From Pegoplata infirma (taxonomy: Eukaryota > Arthropoda > Insecta > Diptera > Anthomyiidae), in contig OY992538.1 in assembly GCA_963921195.1 (NCBI GenBank), positions 1,178,001 through 1,242,000 of the forward strand: DNA of 64,000 bases, in the 5' to 3' direction. The notes under the pieces are model-generated. The model ran no database searches. It saw nothing but the letters and a program-made list of their open reading frames with translations, and was not told the origin of the DNA. Positions within the stretch are counted from its first letter, which is position 1. Every line of letters begins with the position of its first letter. Shown piece after piece: positions 11,101 through 23,100 of this stretch. A program made the position numbers and the translations under genes.

Positions 11101-14100
11101 TACGTACCGGTATTATTAATTTAGTTAAAAACTTGAAAAAAGATAGAACTGAAAGCTAAAAATATTTTATAGACCCTAAAACCAGTATAGATTTAATATG
11201 ATTATTATTTTTGTCATTTATTTTATGATAATTTGCAAATTATAAATTTAAAATTATGTTAGCAATTTGATTTTATTTTTTTGTTCGTTAAAATCCCTTA
11301 AAACAGGTAAAATTTTGAATACCGGTACAATACCGGTAACTTCTAATAATTATAACGGTAACGGTAAGGGTAACGGTATTCTAAAAATATTTTTAGCGGT
11401 ATCGGTAACGGTAACGGTATTCGATTTGAAAGGGTTTTGAATCGGTAACGGTATAATAAGGGTAACGGTAACCAACCATGTTTTATACTGTTATTGATCA
11501 AAATCAAAAATAAGAGTTATTGCAAATTTAAACACGGGACATCTCTAGAAGTCCTTTCATATATAAAATACTTAGTTTGGACAACATTATTTTAAATAAT
11601 TTTTATACCCTCCAACTACAGTATGGGGGTATACTCACTTTGTCATTCCGTGAGTAACGCATCAAAATATCGGTCTAGGACCCCATAGAGTATATATATT
11701 TATGATCAGTGATCGATTCTAAGACATTCTGGCGATGTCCGTCCGTCCGTCTGTAGTTAACACGATGAAGTCTAAAATAAAAGAGCTAGACTACCGACAT
11801 TTGGCACGAATATGTCTTATGTTCCTAGGCAGGTTAAGTTCGTAAATAAGCAAAATCGGACCAGGGGGAAAAAAGTTCCCCCTTGAAGAACTAAACCAAC
11901 CTCTGAAAAATACCATTTTTTACATGATTTTTTGTGTTTTTGTTTAACAAACGCAACATTTTTATGCTACAGGAAGTCCAAAGTCCTGCACTTGGACCCA
12001 GAGAATTAGAAAATGTTTTTTTTTTCGATCCGCCCCCTTTTATGGGCGTGGAATATTTTTTTTTTAATAATAATAAACTTGTATTTCTTTAGTGCAAAAA
12101 TCATAAGAATGAATTTTTAAACACATATTATAGAGGAAAGTTGCCCCCCCAATAACCACTACCGAGTCTCCCCAAAAAAAAAAGAAAACGCCCCTGCATT
12201 TATTTTTTATTTTTTGCATATTGGAGGGTATAAAAGATTCGGCACAGCCGAATTTAACACTCTTACTTGTTTTAATTGATATAATTTTTTTAATTGATTT
12301 CGCAAGTTTCCGTGAATTGAGAATAAATGCAAATTTTCCTTGTTAAACTTTTACAAATTTTAGTGATTGATACCATTACTTTCGTGATAGGTGCAAAATC
12401 AATTAAACTAGTAATTGATATAATCATTTTAGTGATTAAAACTCATTTTAATTTTATTGTGTTTAATGAGGAGTTCACACTTGCTACCGTAAACTAGTTG
12501 TTAAACAAAACACTAGTAACAGAATAAAAACGTAATGGCCACAGGACAAAGACTTTTTTAAACACCTCACTCTAGAACACTCAAAAACAGCAGGTGTGAA
12601 CCCCACATAAGACTTTCATTGCAAAATTGTGCAAAAACGGAAAAAAATTTTGATTAAAACTCCCCCATTCAGAAAATTATGTAAGTTACTACATGTTAGT
12701 TATTTGTATATTTTACAGTAGTTCGTTGTTTTCAACTACAAAGTCAGTTGTTTTTGTATGAAAAATATCAAACAACTATTTCTGTTAGTTATTTTAAGTC
12801 GTTTTTTTGAACAACTAACAAAAAAGTACTGTGATGTAGTAACAGTTATTAAAAGTAGTAAATTTTAAGTTTTTAAAAAAAAAAAAAATCGTTTTTTTAT
12901 TTTTCACAACTTTTTTTTAAAAAAAAAACTTGGAAAAAATTTGGTCTTCAACTTCAAAATGTTTTAAAAAATAAATTATATATTGATTATTTTATTTTTA
13001 CTATATTTTAGTTGTTATGACTACAAATGTAAGTAGTTTTTACTACATAAGTCAGTTGTTTTTTGTCAGTTAAAATAACTAACATTGTTAGCTGAAAAAG
13101 TATTTGACCCCAAAACAACTTACAAAGTAGTTATTTTAACTGACATTTTCAGTTGATTTTACTAACATAATTTTTTGAGTGCCCGATAAAGAAAATTTTT
13201 ATACCAATCACCAAATTGTAGGTGATTAATTGAACATTTTTTCAATCATGCATTGTCAATTTTAATCACAAATTTCATCAATTTTTTATTTCTAGTCAAT
13301 CAAAATATTGATTGATTTAACGAATGAATTGTAAGCTTATGACAAAATTATAAAAAAAATCATATTTTTTGCATTCCAATATATTGCCAGCAATAAAAAA
13401 AGTAAAACACGATTATTTTGTTTATTTTTGAATTATTGTATTCAAACAAATTAAAGCGAAAAAAACTGTAAAATATCGTGTTTTCCAAGATTTTTTTAGT
13501 TCTTCAAGGGAGAATTTTTTCCCCTAGTCCGATTTGACATATTTAGCAACCTTATCAGCCTATGACCATAATAAATATTCATGCTGTTTCAGGGGTCTTT
13601 TTTAGTGAGGTATTTTTTTAGTTTAAACTGCACTTGGTTGAAGAGTAGAAAATTAGTCATATTTTGTAAATGCAACGGCACAAAAACAGCATTTTCATTG
13701 CAAGTTATTGATTCTAGTTAAGAATTATACACTCAGAAAATTATGTAAGTTACTACATGTTAGTTGTTTGTATATTTTACAGTAGTAAGTTGTTTTTAAC
13801 TACAAAGTCAGTTATTTTTGTATGAAAAATATCAAACAACTATTTCTGTTAGTTATTTTGAGTCGTTTTTTTGAATAACTAACAAAAAAGTACTGTAATG
13901 TAGTAACAGTTATTTAAAGTAGTTAATTTTATTTTTTTATCTCTGAAAAATTTTCAAAGTTTTTTCCAAAAAAAATAAATAAATTTTCGTTTTTTTTTAT
14001 TTTTCACAACTTTTTTTTAAAAAAAAAAACTTTGAAAAAATTTGGTCATCAATTTTTTTTCTGAAAAATTTTTTGAAAAAAAAATTATATATTGTTTATT

Positions 14101-17100
14101 TTATTTTTACTACATATTAGTTGTTTTGACTACAAATGTTAGTAATTTTTACTACATAAGTCAGTTGTTTTTTGTCAGTTAAAATAACTAACATTGTTAG
14201 TTGATTTAACTGAAAAAGTAGTTGACCCCAAAACAACTTACAAAGTAGTTATTTTAACTGACATTTTCAGTTGATTTTACTAACATAATTTTTTGAGTGT
14301 ATAAAAAAATATCGGTAACGTAGTAGTTAACGGGTTATTGAACTTACCTAAATCTGTAGGAGGAACAATATTTGATACTATGGTTCGGCACATGGGTCCA
14401 CCAACAGCTTTTAAAGCTCCAGCAGCTATGGCTAAATATAGATGCCAGGGTTCAGTTGCTAGACCTTGGATAATACTACGAAGAATATCACTGAAGAAGG
14501 CTATTAACGCTAAAGTAACCACAGAAAAGCTGAAAACCTAGAGATAAATTCAAAATAAAAAAATTAATAAAATTATTTTAAAACGGCAACCTAACCGATC
14601 TCAGATGAAAACATTTCGAAGACTGCCTTTCAAGAAGACATATGCGTAGTTTTAAAAAATCTCTTAAAGGCTTGGTCCGCGTGAATGAATAAATCTTTCA
14701 CACTGACCTTCTTGAAGGGCAGTCAACGATTTTGTTTTTGTAAGTAAAACTCAGCTAAAGCTCCATCTAGCTCATTACATTTTTACTTTTAAGCCTAGTA
14801 CACTCAGAAAATTATGTAAGTTACTGTAAGTTAGTTGTTTGTATACTTTACAGTAGTTAATTGTTTTCAACTACAAAGTCAGTTGTTTTTGTATGAAAAA
14901 TATCAAACAACTATTTCTGTTAGTTATTTTAAGTCGTTTTTTTGAACAACTAACAAAAACGTACTGTAATGTAGTAACAGTTATTTAAAGTAGTTAATTT
15001 TATTTTTTTTATCTCCGAAAAATTTTCAAAGTTTTTTTCCAAAAAATAAATTTTCGCTTTTTTTTATGTCACAACTTAAAAAAAAAAAACTTGAAAAATT
15101 ATATTAATTATTTTATTTTACTACATTTTAGTTGTTTTGACTACAAATGTAAGTAGTTTTTACTACATAAGTCAGTTGTTTTTTGTCAGTTAAATTAACT
15201 AACATTGTTAGTTGATTTAACTGAAAAAGTAGTTGACCCCAAAATAACTTACAAAGTAGTTATTTTAACTGACATTTTCAGTTGATTTTACTAACATAAT
15301 TTTTTTAGTGTACATACTCTATTTTTACGATGAAAATTTTACTTAAAGTTTAAACGCCCCAAATAATAATAAAACATTTAAAAATCAACACTTTTGCTTT
15401 AAGTATAGTACTCTGTTCGATTTCACGGGAAAAATTCCGTCAAACTCCATAGGAAAAAAATAGATTTTGGCAACACGAGGAATTTTAGGGAAACTGTTAA
15501 AAAACTTTTCATGCAATTTTATTATACAACCCGGCTAAAAATTAGTTGTATATGAGCATATGAGGCATTCCACACCAAATGTCCCGCTACAGAAAGACAT
15601 GTGCCCCGTAAATTTTTGAATAGGTTGTTTGGATAGCCCTATATGGAACTAAGAAAATTGGGTTTTTGGTTTCTCAAATTTTCAAAAACTGGGCTTAGGA
15701 GGTCAAATATTTGAAAAATGGTAAAATTTGTGGCGAGTTGCCTTGATTAAATATTTATCACATTAAAACGGAATGCACCGCAATCTCAAAAATTTACATT
15801 CTTATATTGTTTTGTATGGGCTATCGATAATTTTTTTTTTTTTTTGAAAATTTTCGGAACCCGTTCTAAAATTTTCCATTTTTTTAAAAAGTCAATTTAT
15901 AAAAAAATCCGGCCACTTTTTTTTTTTTTTTTTTTTTAAGTTTAGAAGTTTGTCCATCCACACAAAAAAAAATCAGAAACGCGTTTTTCGTTTTTTTTCG
16001 AGAAAATTGCATTTGAATTTTAAATTTCATAACAATTTTGTAATTTGGTTGTATTTTCTTGTTTTAACGTTGCAAATGAGTATTATTAATTGCATAAATA
16101 TTACTCATACGCTCTGTTGAAATAAGAAAATACAAGCAAATTACTAAATTGTTATGAAATTGAAAATTCAAATGCGATTTTCTCGAAAAAAACGAAAAAC
16201 GCGTTTCTGATTTTTTTTGTGTGGATGGACAATCATCTAAAGTTTAAAAAAAATTAAAAAAAGTGGCCGGATTTTGGATAAATTGACTTTTTTAAAACAT
16301 ATAAAATTTCAGAACGGGTTCTGAAAACTTTCCAAAAAAAAAAAAATATTAATCGATAGCCCATACAAAACTATATCAGAATGTAAATTTTTTTGTGGTA
16401 AATATTTAATCAACGCAACTCGCCACAAAATTTGACCATTTTTCCAATATTTGACCACGCCTCCTAAGCCCAGTTTTTGAAAAAATTAAAAACCAAAAAC
16501 GCAATTTTCTAAGTTCCATATAGGGCTCTCCATACAACTTATTCAGAAGTTTACGGTACACATTTTTTTTCGCTGGACATTTGGTGTGGAATGCCTCATA
16601 TGTATATGAACTCATCTGACTATACATCATTAATTCGGAAACATATATGATCATATATGAACATATATTAATGTGCTCGATTCGGGAGTACTCTTTCACC
16701 ATTCACCTACTTTTTAAATTGATGTCCTTTCGAATTTTAAGATTTTAAATTTTTTTTCTTGTAAATATTGAAGATATTAACTAGAATTATAATTTTAACA
16801 AGAAAAAATTTTAAAATCTTTAAACTCAGAGGAATATCAAATTTTTAAAAATTTGGTGAATGGTGAAAGAGTACTCCCGAATCGAGCAGAATATTGGCGC
16901 TTAATTAATACATGACCATATACCACAGACCATATAGACATGCAACACGAGTGCTTATTTTGGTACTTTCAATATGGACGCATACAAAATACTACTAAAT
17001 TAGCTTCTCTGTCTAGAATATGTGTGTCTGTACGTGTGAGCTTTTACATCTGTATTTTCGTTGTTTGTTTATGTTTTGTATGAAACGTCAAAAGTTACAT

Positions 17101-20100
17101 GCGCGTGCTGCCACTAATACATACACAAGTGTGAAACTCTTTCGTTTCACCCCTATGCCATATACTATATGGAAGAACATATGATAATATGCGATCATAT
17201 ATTGGTCCATCTTTAGACGCAATTGTATTTTTTATAGATTAAAAGCAAAAGTAAACTAAATTAAACGGATTGGATATCCAAATGGCCCACTTAGTTTTTA
17301 TACATTTTTCTGAAATTTTCGACAAGTTATTTTTCACTGATTAAGATTTTCTTTTCCGCCCAACTGCGGATAATAAATCATACAATTTCACTTCTATGTG
17401 AAGTTGTACGATTTGTTATTGCACGTGGGAAGCACAGCTGAGTGCTAACGGACGCGTCACAGGTTGCGGATAGTGGTACAGATATGTGAGGTAGCTGCTT
17501 AATGCAGTCGGGGACAATCAGCGGTTTCGAGAGTAGAGTCTCAGAAGGTCTCCGGGTTGCGCCGGTTTCCATTTAAATTCTGGGTGTCAATGATACTCGA
17601 AATGACATGGCGAGTGATTGGCGCCATTAAATAACCAATGGCTGTTGCGGTTTTCATCATTTTGGTGCCTCCGCCAGCGGGCGTCTGTTCTTGCATCAAG
17701 CGGCTCGCTACACAAATGTGACCAACACTCGCCTGTCTGGTAGGCTTAGCTAGCAGCCCTAGCACCAGTCTCGGATGCTTTAGTCTAATAAGCTACTCAT
17801 CCTAAACAACCCACTATTAATGAAACCGAAACAAAAAAAAATCCGGATATGTTGACGAATTTTGGCATGAAAAAAAGGACACGAATAGGAATATGGAACG
17901 TAAGGACGCTTATAAAACCTTCTCTATTAGAACAACTTTGCAAGGAATTTAGAAACTACAACCTTGCCTTATTAGGTATTAGTGAGATGCGATGGCCGGA
18001 TTCTGGCGAACATTTAACAAGTGATGGCCTAACACTTCTCTACTCTGGCAAAAAAAACGGATAAAGTCAGCGCCAATGGTGTAGGGTTTCTTTTATCAAA
18101 AGAAACCAGACGTGCGCTTGTAAACTGGAAGTAGGGTAACCAGATTTGAAATTTGGAATAACAGTACATTTGGTCTCAAAAAACAGTACATTGCAAATAA
18201 AAACAGTACTTTTTTAAAAGTCTTATTTTATATCAAACTACAAAAACTTAGCCCTTTTACCCTGATTTCAAACAGATCTCAGCCAAAACGAGCATAAAAG
18301 ATTGTTAACAGAACGGTGGAACATTTTAGGTTAACCGTCTCAAATTTTTTCTATTTTTTTTATCAGTGTTGAAAAAAATTGCGATTGAATTTTTGGAGCA
18401 TTTGTCTTAGTTGCCGCGATATCTTACTTGAAAAGTTTAGTTAAGCTTTCGCTTAACTAAAACACCGATCTTCCTATCAAAAACATATGAAAAAATCCAT
18501 AAAACAGTGTTTTAATTAAAACACGACTTTAAAAAGCTAACGCGAAAACGGTACTATTGCACTCAAACAAAGGCCTAACTAAATTTTGGGAAAATGTTTT
18601 TTTTTTTCACAATTTAGTAAAATTTAATAAAAAATTTTAAATTTCTTTGACATAATTTGCAACCAATAAGTTCATCATATTTATCTTCTTAGAACTGATA
18701 AAGTTTTTTCTTCAAGTTTAGTAAACTTTATGCAATTTAAGGATTTTTTTTTTTTTTCAAAAAATGTTTCAAAAATTTCAAAAACTAGAAAAAGCAAAAA
18801 AGTGTTCATTTTCGATTCTAAAAATCTCTAAAGAATCTCCGGTCCTCTTTCAATGTATGGACTCCTCAATTTGAATCTAAAAATTTTGAAACAAAAAAAA
18901 ATGCAAAAAAAAAACCTAATAGGGCTGCCCGCAATCGGAACTTTAAATGAGATGTACTCAATAAATTAAATTTTTTCCCATTTTCCAGTTTTTTCTTTTT
19001 CTTATTTTTCAGAAAAATTTAGATAAAAAGAAGGAAAGCATGGCAATGGAGCTAAATCATTATTGAATTTAGTTAAGTTTTCCACTTTTTAAATAATTTT
19101 TCTTTTTGAGTGTGGTATAAAATTAAATTGCATTTAGCTCCTTTTTAAAAATTGAATTGAAATTTTGTCAAATATGAAACATTTTTCGAAAAATGTTACA
19201 TTTTGGTGATAAGTATAAAAAAACAGTACAAAAACAGTACAAAAACAGTACATGCTTTAAAAAACAGTACTTTTGCGTACTGTTTTAGGTGCTGTGCATA
19301 AAACAGTACTTTTTATAAAAAACAGTACATGTACTGTTTAAAACAGTACGAATGGCAACCCTAACTGGAAGTCACATTCGGACCGGATCATTTCAGCTAC
19401 ATTTGAAACTCGAGCTAGAAGACTGACCTGCATCCAATGCTATGCCCCAACCGAAACCACTGAAAGAACAACAAAGGAGGTGTTTTATAGTCAATTGAAC
19501 AGAGTGTTAGCATCGGTAAATCGTGGTGATATTCTAATGGTCATGGGTGACTTTAATGCCCAAGTTGGACCAGATAATTCTAGCATGGAAAGCACAATGG
19601 GTAAACATGGATTAGGCAGAAGGACGGAGAATGGTGAACTTTTTGTTGAGATGTGTGCAACAAACTCACTCGTTATTGGTGGTCACTTTTTCCACATAAG
19701 AGAGTGCACAAGGTAACTTGGCTTTCACCAGATCACGTGACTGAAAATCAAATTGATCACATCACGATCAGCAAAAAATGGCGTGGATCTCTTCTGGATG
19801 TGCTCAACAAACAAGGAGCAGACATCGCTAGTGACCATCATCTAGTGGTTGCTACACTCCGTATGAAAATTGCAGCAATCAGAAAAACTAAGAAGACTTC
19901 ACCAAGAATAAAACTCGACGTCAAAAAATTGAAAAATCCTAATATTGCCATGAACTACACTCAAGAACTGGAAGATGCTTTGTCAAATCAGGTTACCTCT
20001 CCTAACTATAGCTGGACAGCATTGGAAAAATTGCTCGTTGATTCTGCCGTCCGTCATATTGGCCACAAAGAGAAAAATCGGAAAGATTGGATGTTTCTGC

Positions 20101-23100
20101 TTATAGCAGAAAGAAAAATAGCTAAGAACACCATAAACACAGCCAAAACTCGCATTGCTAAGAGTTTAAGTCAGGTAGAATTTTTAAGACTAGACCGTGA
20201 AGTCAAAAAAAGTGCACGTCGAGACAAAAGAAGATGGGCAGATGATATTGCCAAAGAAGCACAAACGGCGGCCGAAACCAATCGTAGCCGAGACATGTAT
20301 GACGCTATCAAAAGACTTACAAAGGTTGCTGTACTCGATGGAAGGCCCTTAAAAGATGATAACGGTGATATCACAACATCTAAAGATAAAAAATGCAGCT
20401 ATGGACTGATTTCTACAAGGAAATGCTGTCTGAAACATCTATCACCCAGACACAAACACTTTGTAGATGCGAGTCACATGAGGTCAACCAGGATATAAGA
20501 ACGGAGTGTCCCTCGATTCTAGAAATTAATGAGGCCATCAAAGCACTAAAACACAACAAGTCCGCTGGTATAGATAACATCCCTCCCGAACTACTACTGA
20601 TCGATCCAATGATCAGTTCCAAACTTTTACATCCACTTATTGACAGACACCGGATTTCAAAAACCAAAAACACAAAATTTAAAGTTTTCATCAAAATTAA
20701 AAAATTTTATTGTGTTCGAAATAAAATATTTTTCTGTAATATTTTTTTTTATTTTCATCGCAAGTTCAAAATAAAACGTTTTCCAAAAAATTTAAAATGA
20801 TATTTATCAAAAACAAAACCAAAAAAAAAACATAAAACCCAAAAAAAAACGTTTTTTTTTGTAGAAAATAATAATTGGAAATATGTTTACTAAAATAAAC
20901 TTCATATGTATTTATGTAAATTGAATCCTTCATATCTTAAGTCCGATAAATTGGAAATGTATTTTCAGTCCGTTAATTGACTTTTTTTTTTAATATTTCA
21001 TAATCATAAAATAACGCCAGACTAAATAAAGCATGTTCTGAAAACGAAGCTGTTCAGCGAGGTATAATTTTAGAAATTAAGTTTTATTATTTTTGTATAA
21101 TAATAATATGGGTGGATAAATGTGATAAAAGATGAAAGGGTAAATGTGCTTAAAGATAAATTGTAGAGGAGTGTTAGGGCAACATCAGTCTATGGTCGGA
21201 TACAAATTTTTCGTTGGGAAATTATTAGTTCAGAGATCATGAAAATTAAAATAAAAAACACTTCCAAAAATTGTTATAAGTACATAAAAGATTCCACTTT
21301 AAAGTGATATAAATCGCGTTATACAAAGAATCGCAATCTCAATGAAAATTTATTTTAGCAACGAGCCAAACATCAAATTGAAATTCAAGCGTGTCGCATG
21401 GAAAATGATTAAGTTGCGACATTATTAAAAAAGATTTTTCGAAAGCGATCCTCTTGGATGAAAATAAGGCATTACTGTTAAATAATCCATGAAAGGAAGC
21501 TATGAAACAAAAGTTTTTTAATTAAATAAAGATACAATTATTAACTATTAAAAAATATGTTGCATACATAACTAAATGCATACCAATGTTGTTTGAAGCA
21601 TCCCTCATTTGTTGTACGCCGCAAACATCCTTTTCCATCGAAATTTCCTTGGCATATTCCAATTTCTTGCTTTTAAAGAAATTGTTTTGAATTTTTAAAA
21701 TAACAAAATTCAAATAATAAAAGAATTTGAAATATTGAACACAAACAAAAAAAAACGTTTTATTTTTTGAACTTTTCATAAATATCTTTTTTGGAAAACG
21801 TTTTTTTTTTTTGTTTGGTTTTTTATTTCGATCATGAGGAAAATATTTAAAATTTTTTTGAACTTCAACGATAAATATCTTTGATAAAAACCAAAAAAAA
21901 AAAGTTTTCCGGTGTCTGCTTATTGATCAATTTTGGTCTTCCAACCATTTACCTGATGAATTACTTGAAGGTGTTATCGTTAAAATCCCGAAAAAGGGTG
22001 ATCTATCCGAGAAAAGGCTTTCTGATGTCATTTCCCCATATCTACGAAGTGAACAGGCTGGTTTTCGCCAAGGAAAATCTTGTGTTGATCATGTCAATAG
22101 TCTAAGGATAATTGTTGAACAGTCCGTAGAATGGAGATCCTCACTTTACCTCGTGTTCATCGACTTTGAGAAGGCAATTGATACGCTGAACCATACCGCT
22201 ATCTGGAGGGCATTAGAGTGTAAGGGAGTTCCTCCAAAGATGGTTGAAATTATAAAGGCAATGTACGCGAACGCAACATGCAGAATTCTTCATGAAAATG
22301 ATTTGTCCGATAAGATAAGCATCAACAAGGGAGTTCGTCAAGGCTGCGTTCTATCTCCATTTCTTTTTAACGTAGTATTGGATGTCATCATGCGTCAGGC
22401 CACAACTCAAAGAAACGGAATATCATGGAGACTTCAAGAGAGGCTGGTGGACCTCGAATACGCGGACGATATATGCCTTCTTACACACACCCATGTTGAT
22501 ATGACAAATAACCTTCGCACTGTTGTCGAGTATGCTTCAATTGCTGGTCTTAAGATTAACATTCCAAAAACAAAAGTATTACGCATTCACACCCCTAACA
22601 ACACACCTCTCCACATCAACGGAATTCAACTTGAAGAAGCAGAATCCTTTTGTTAGTACTGCTATTTTAGAGCGGGTAAAGAAAGGATGGCAGGCGTTCG
22701 GAAGGTTAAACAAAGTTTGGAAGTCTTCAATCCTTTCGATAAGAACAAAGTTGAATATTTTCCACTCAAACGTTAAGTCAGTTGTCCTTTACGGATGTGA
22801 AACGTGGAATGCTGCCAATTCTGATGTTAATGTGGTACAAGTGTTCGTTAACAACTGTCTCCGTAGGCTACTAAAGATATTCTGGCCCAATACAATTTCT
22901 AATGCTCGTCTGTGGGAAAAAACACAGCAGATTTCTATTCAAAGCGAGATATGCAAGCGTAAATGGAAATGGATAGGGCATACTCTCCGTAAAAACAACA
23001 ACGATGTTGCCAAGCAGGCACTTGAATCCGCAGGGAAGTAGACGTAGAGGTCGTCCTGCTCACACATGGAAGCGACAAATCCAAGAAGAAATTAAAAAAG

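Noticed and set aside
14338..14541. Plus-strand open frame overlapping gene 2 exon 6
   Set aside because: It is the antisense of a well-supported exon.
15548..16612. Assembly artefact explaining the inverted repeat
   Set aside because: Partial copies of the same arms occur independently at 40302, 45003 and 45428, so it is a genuine repeat family.
17378..17765. Minus-strand open frames in GC-richer DNA
   Set aside because: They are antisense to the 5' leader of the decayed RTE-like LINE.
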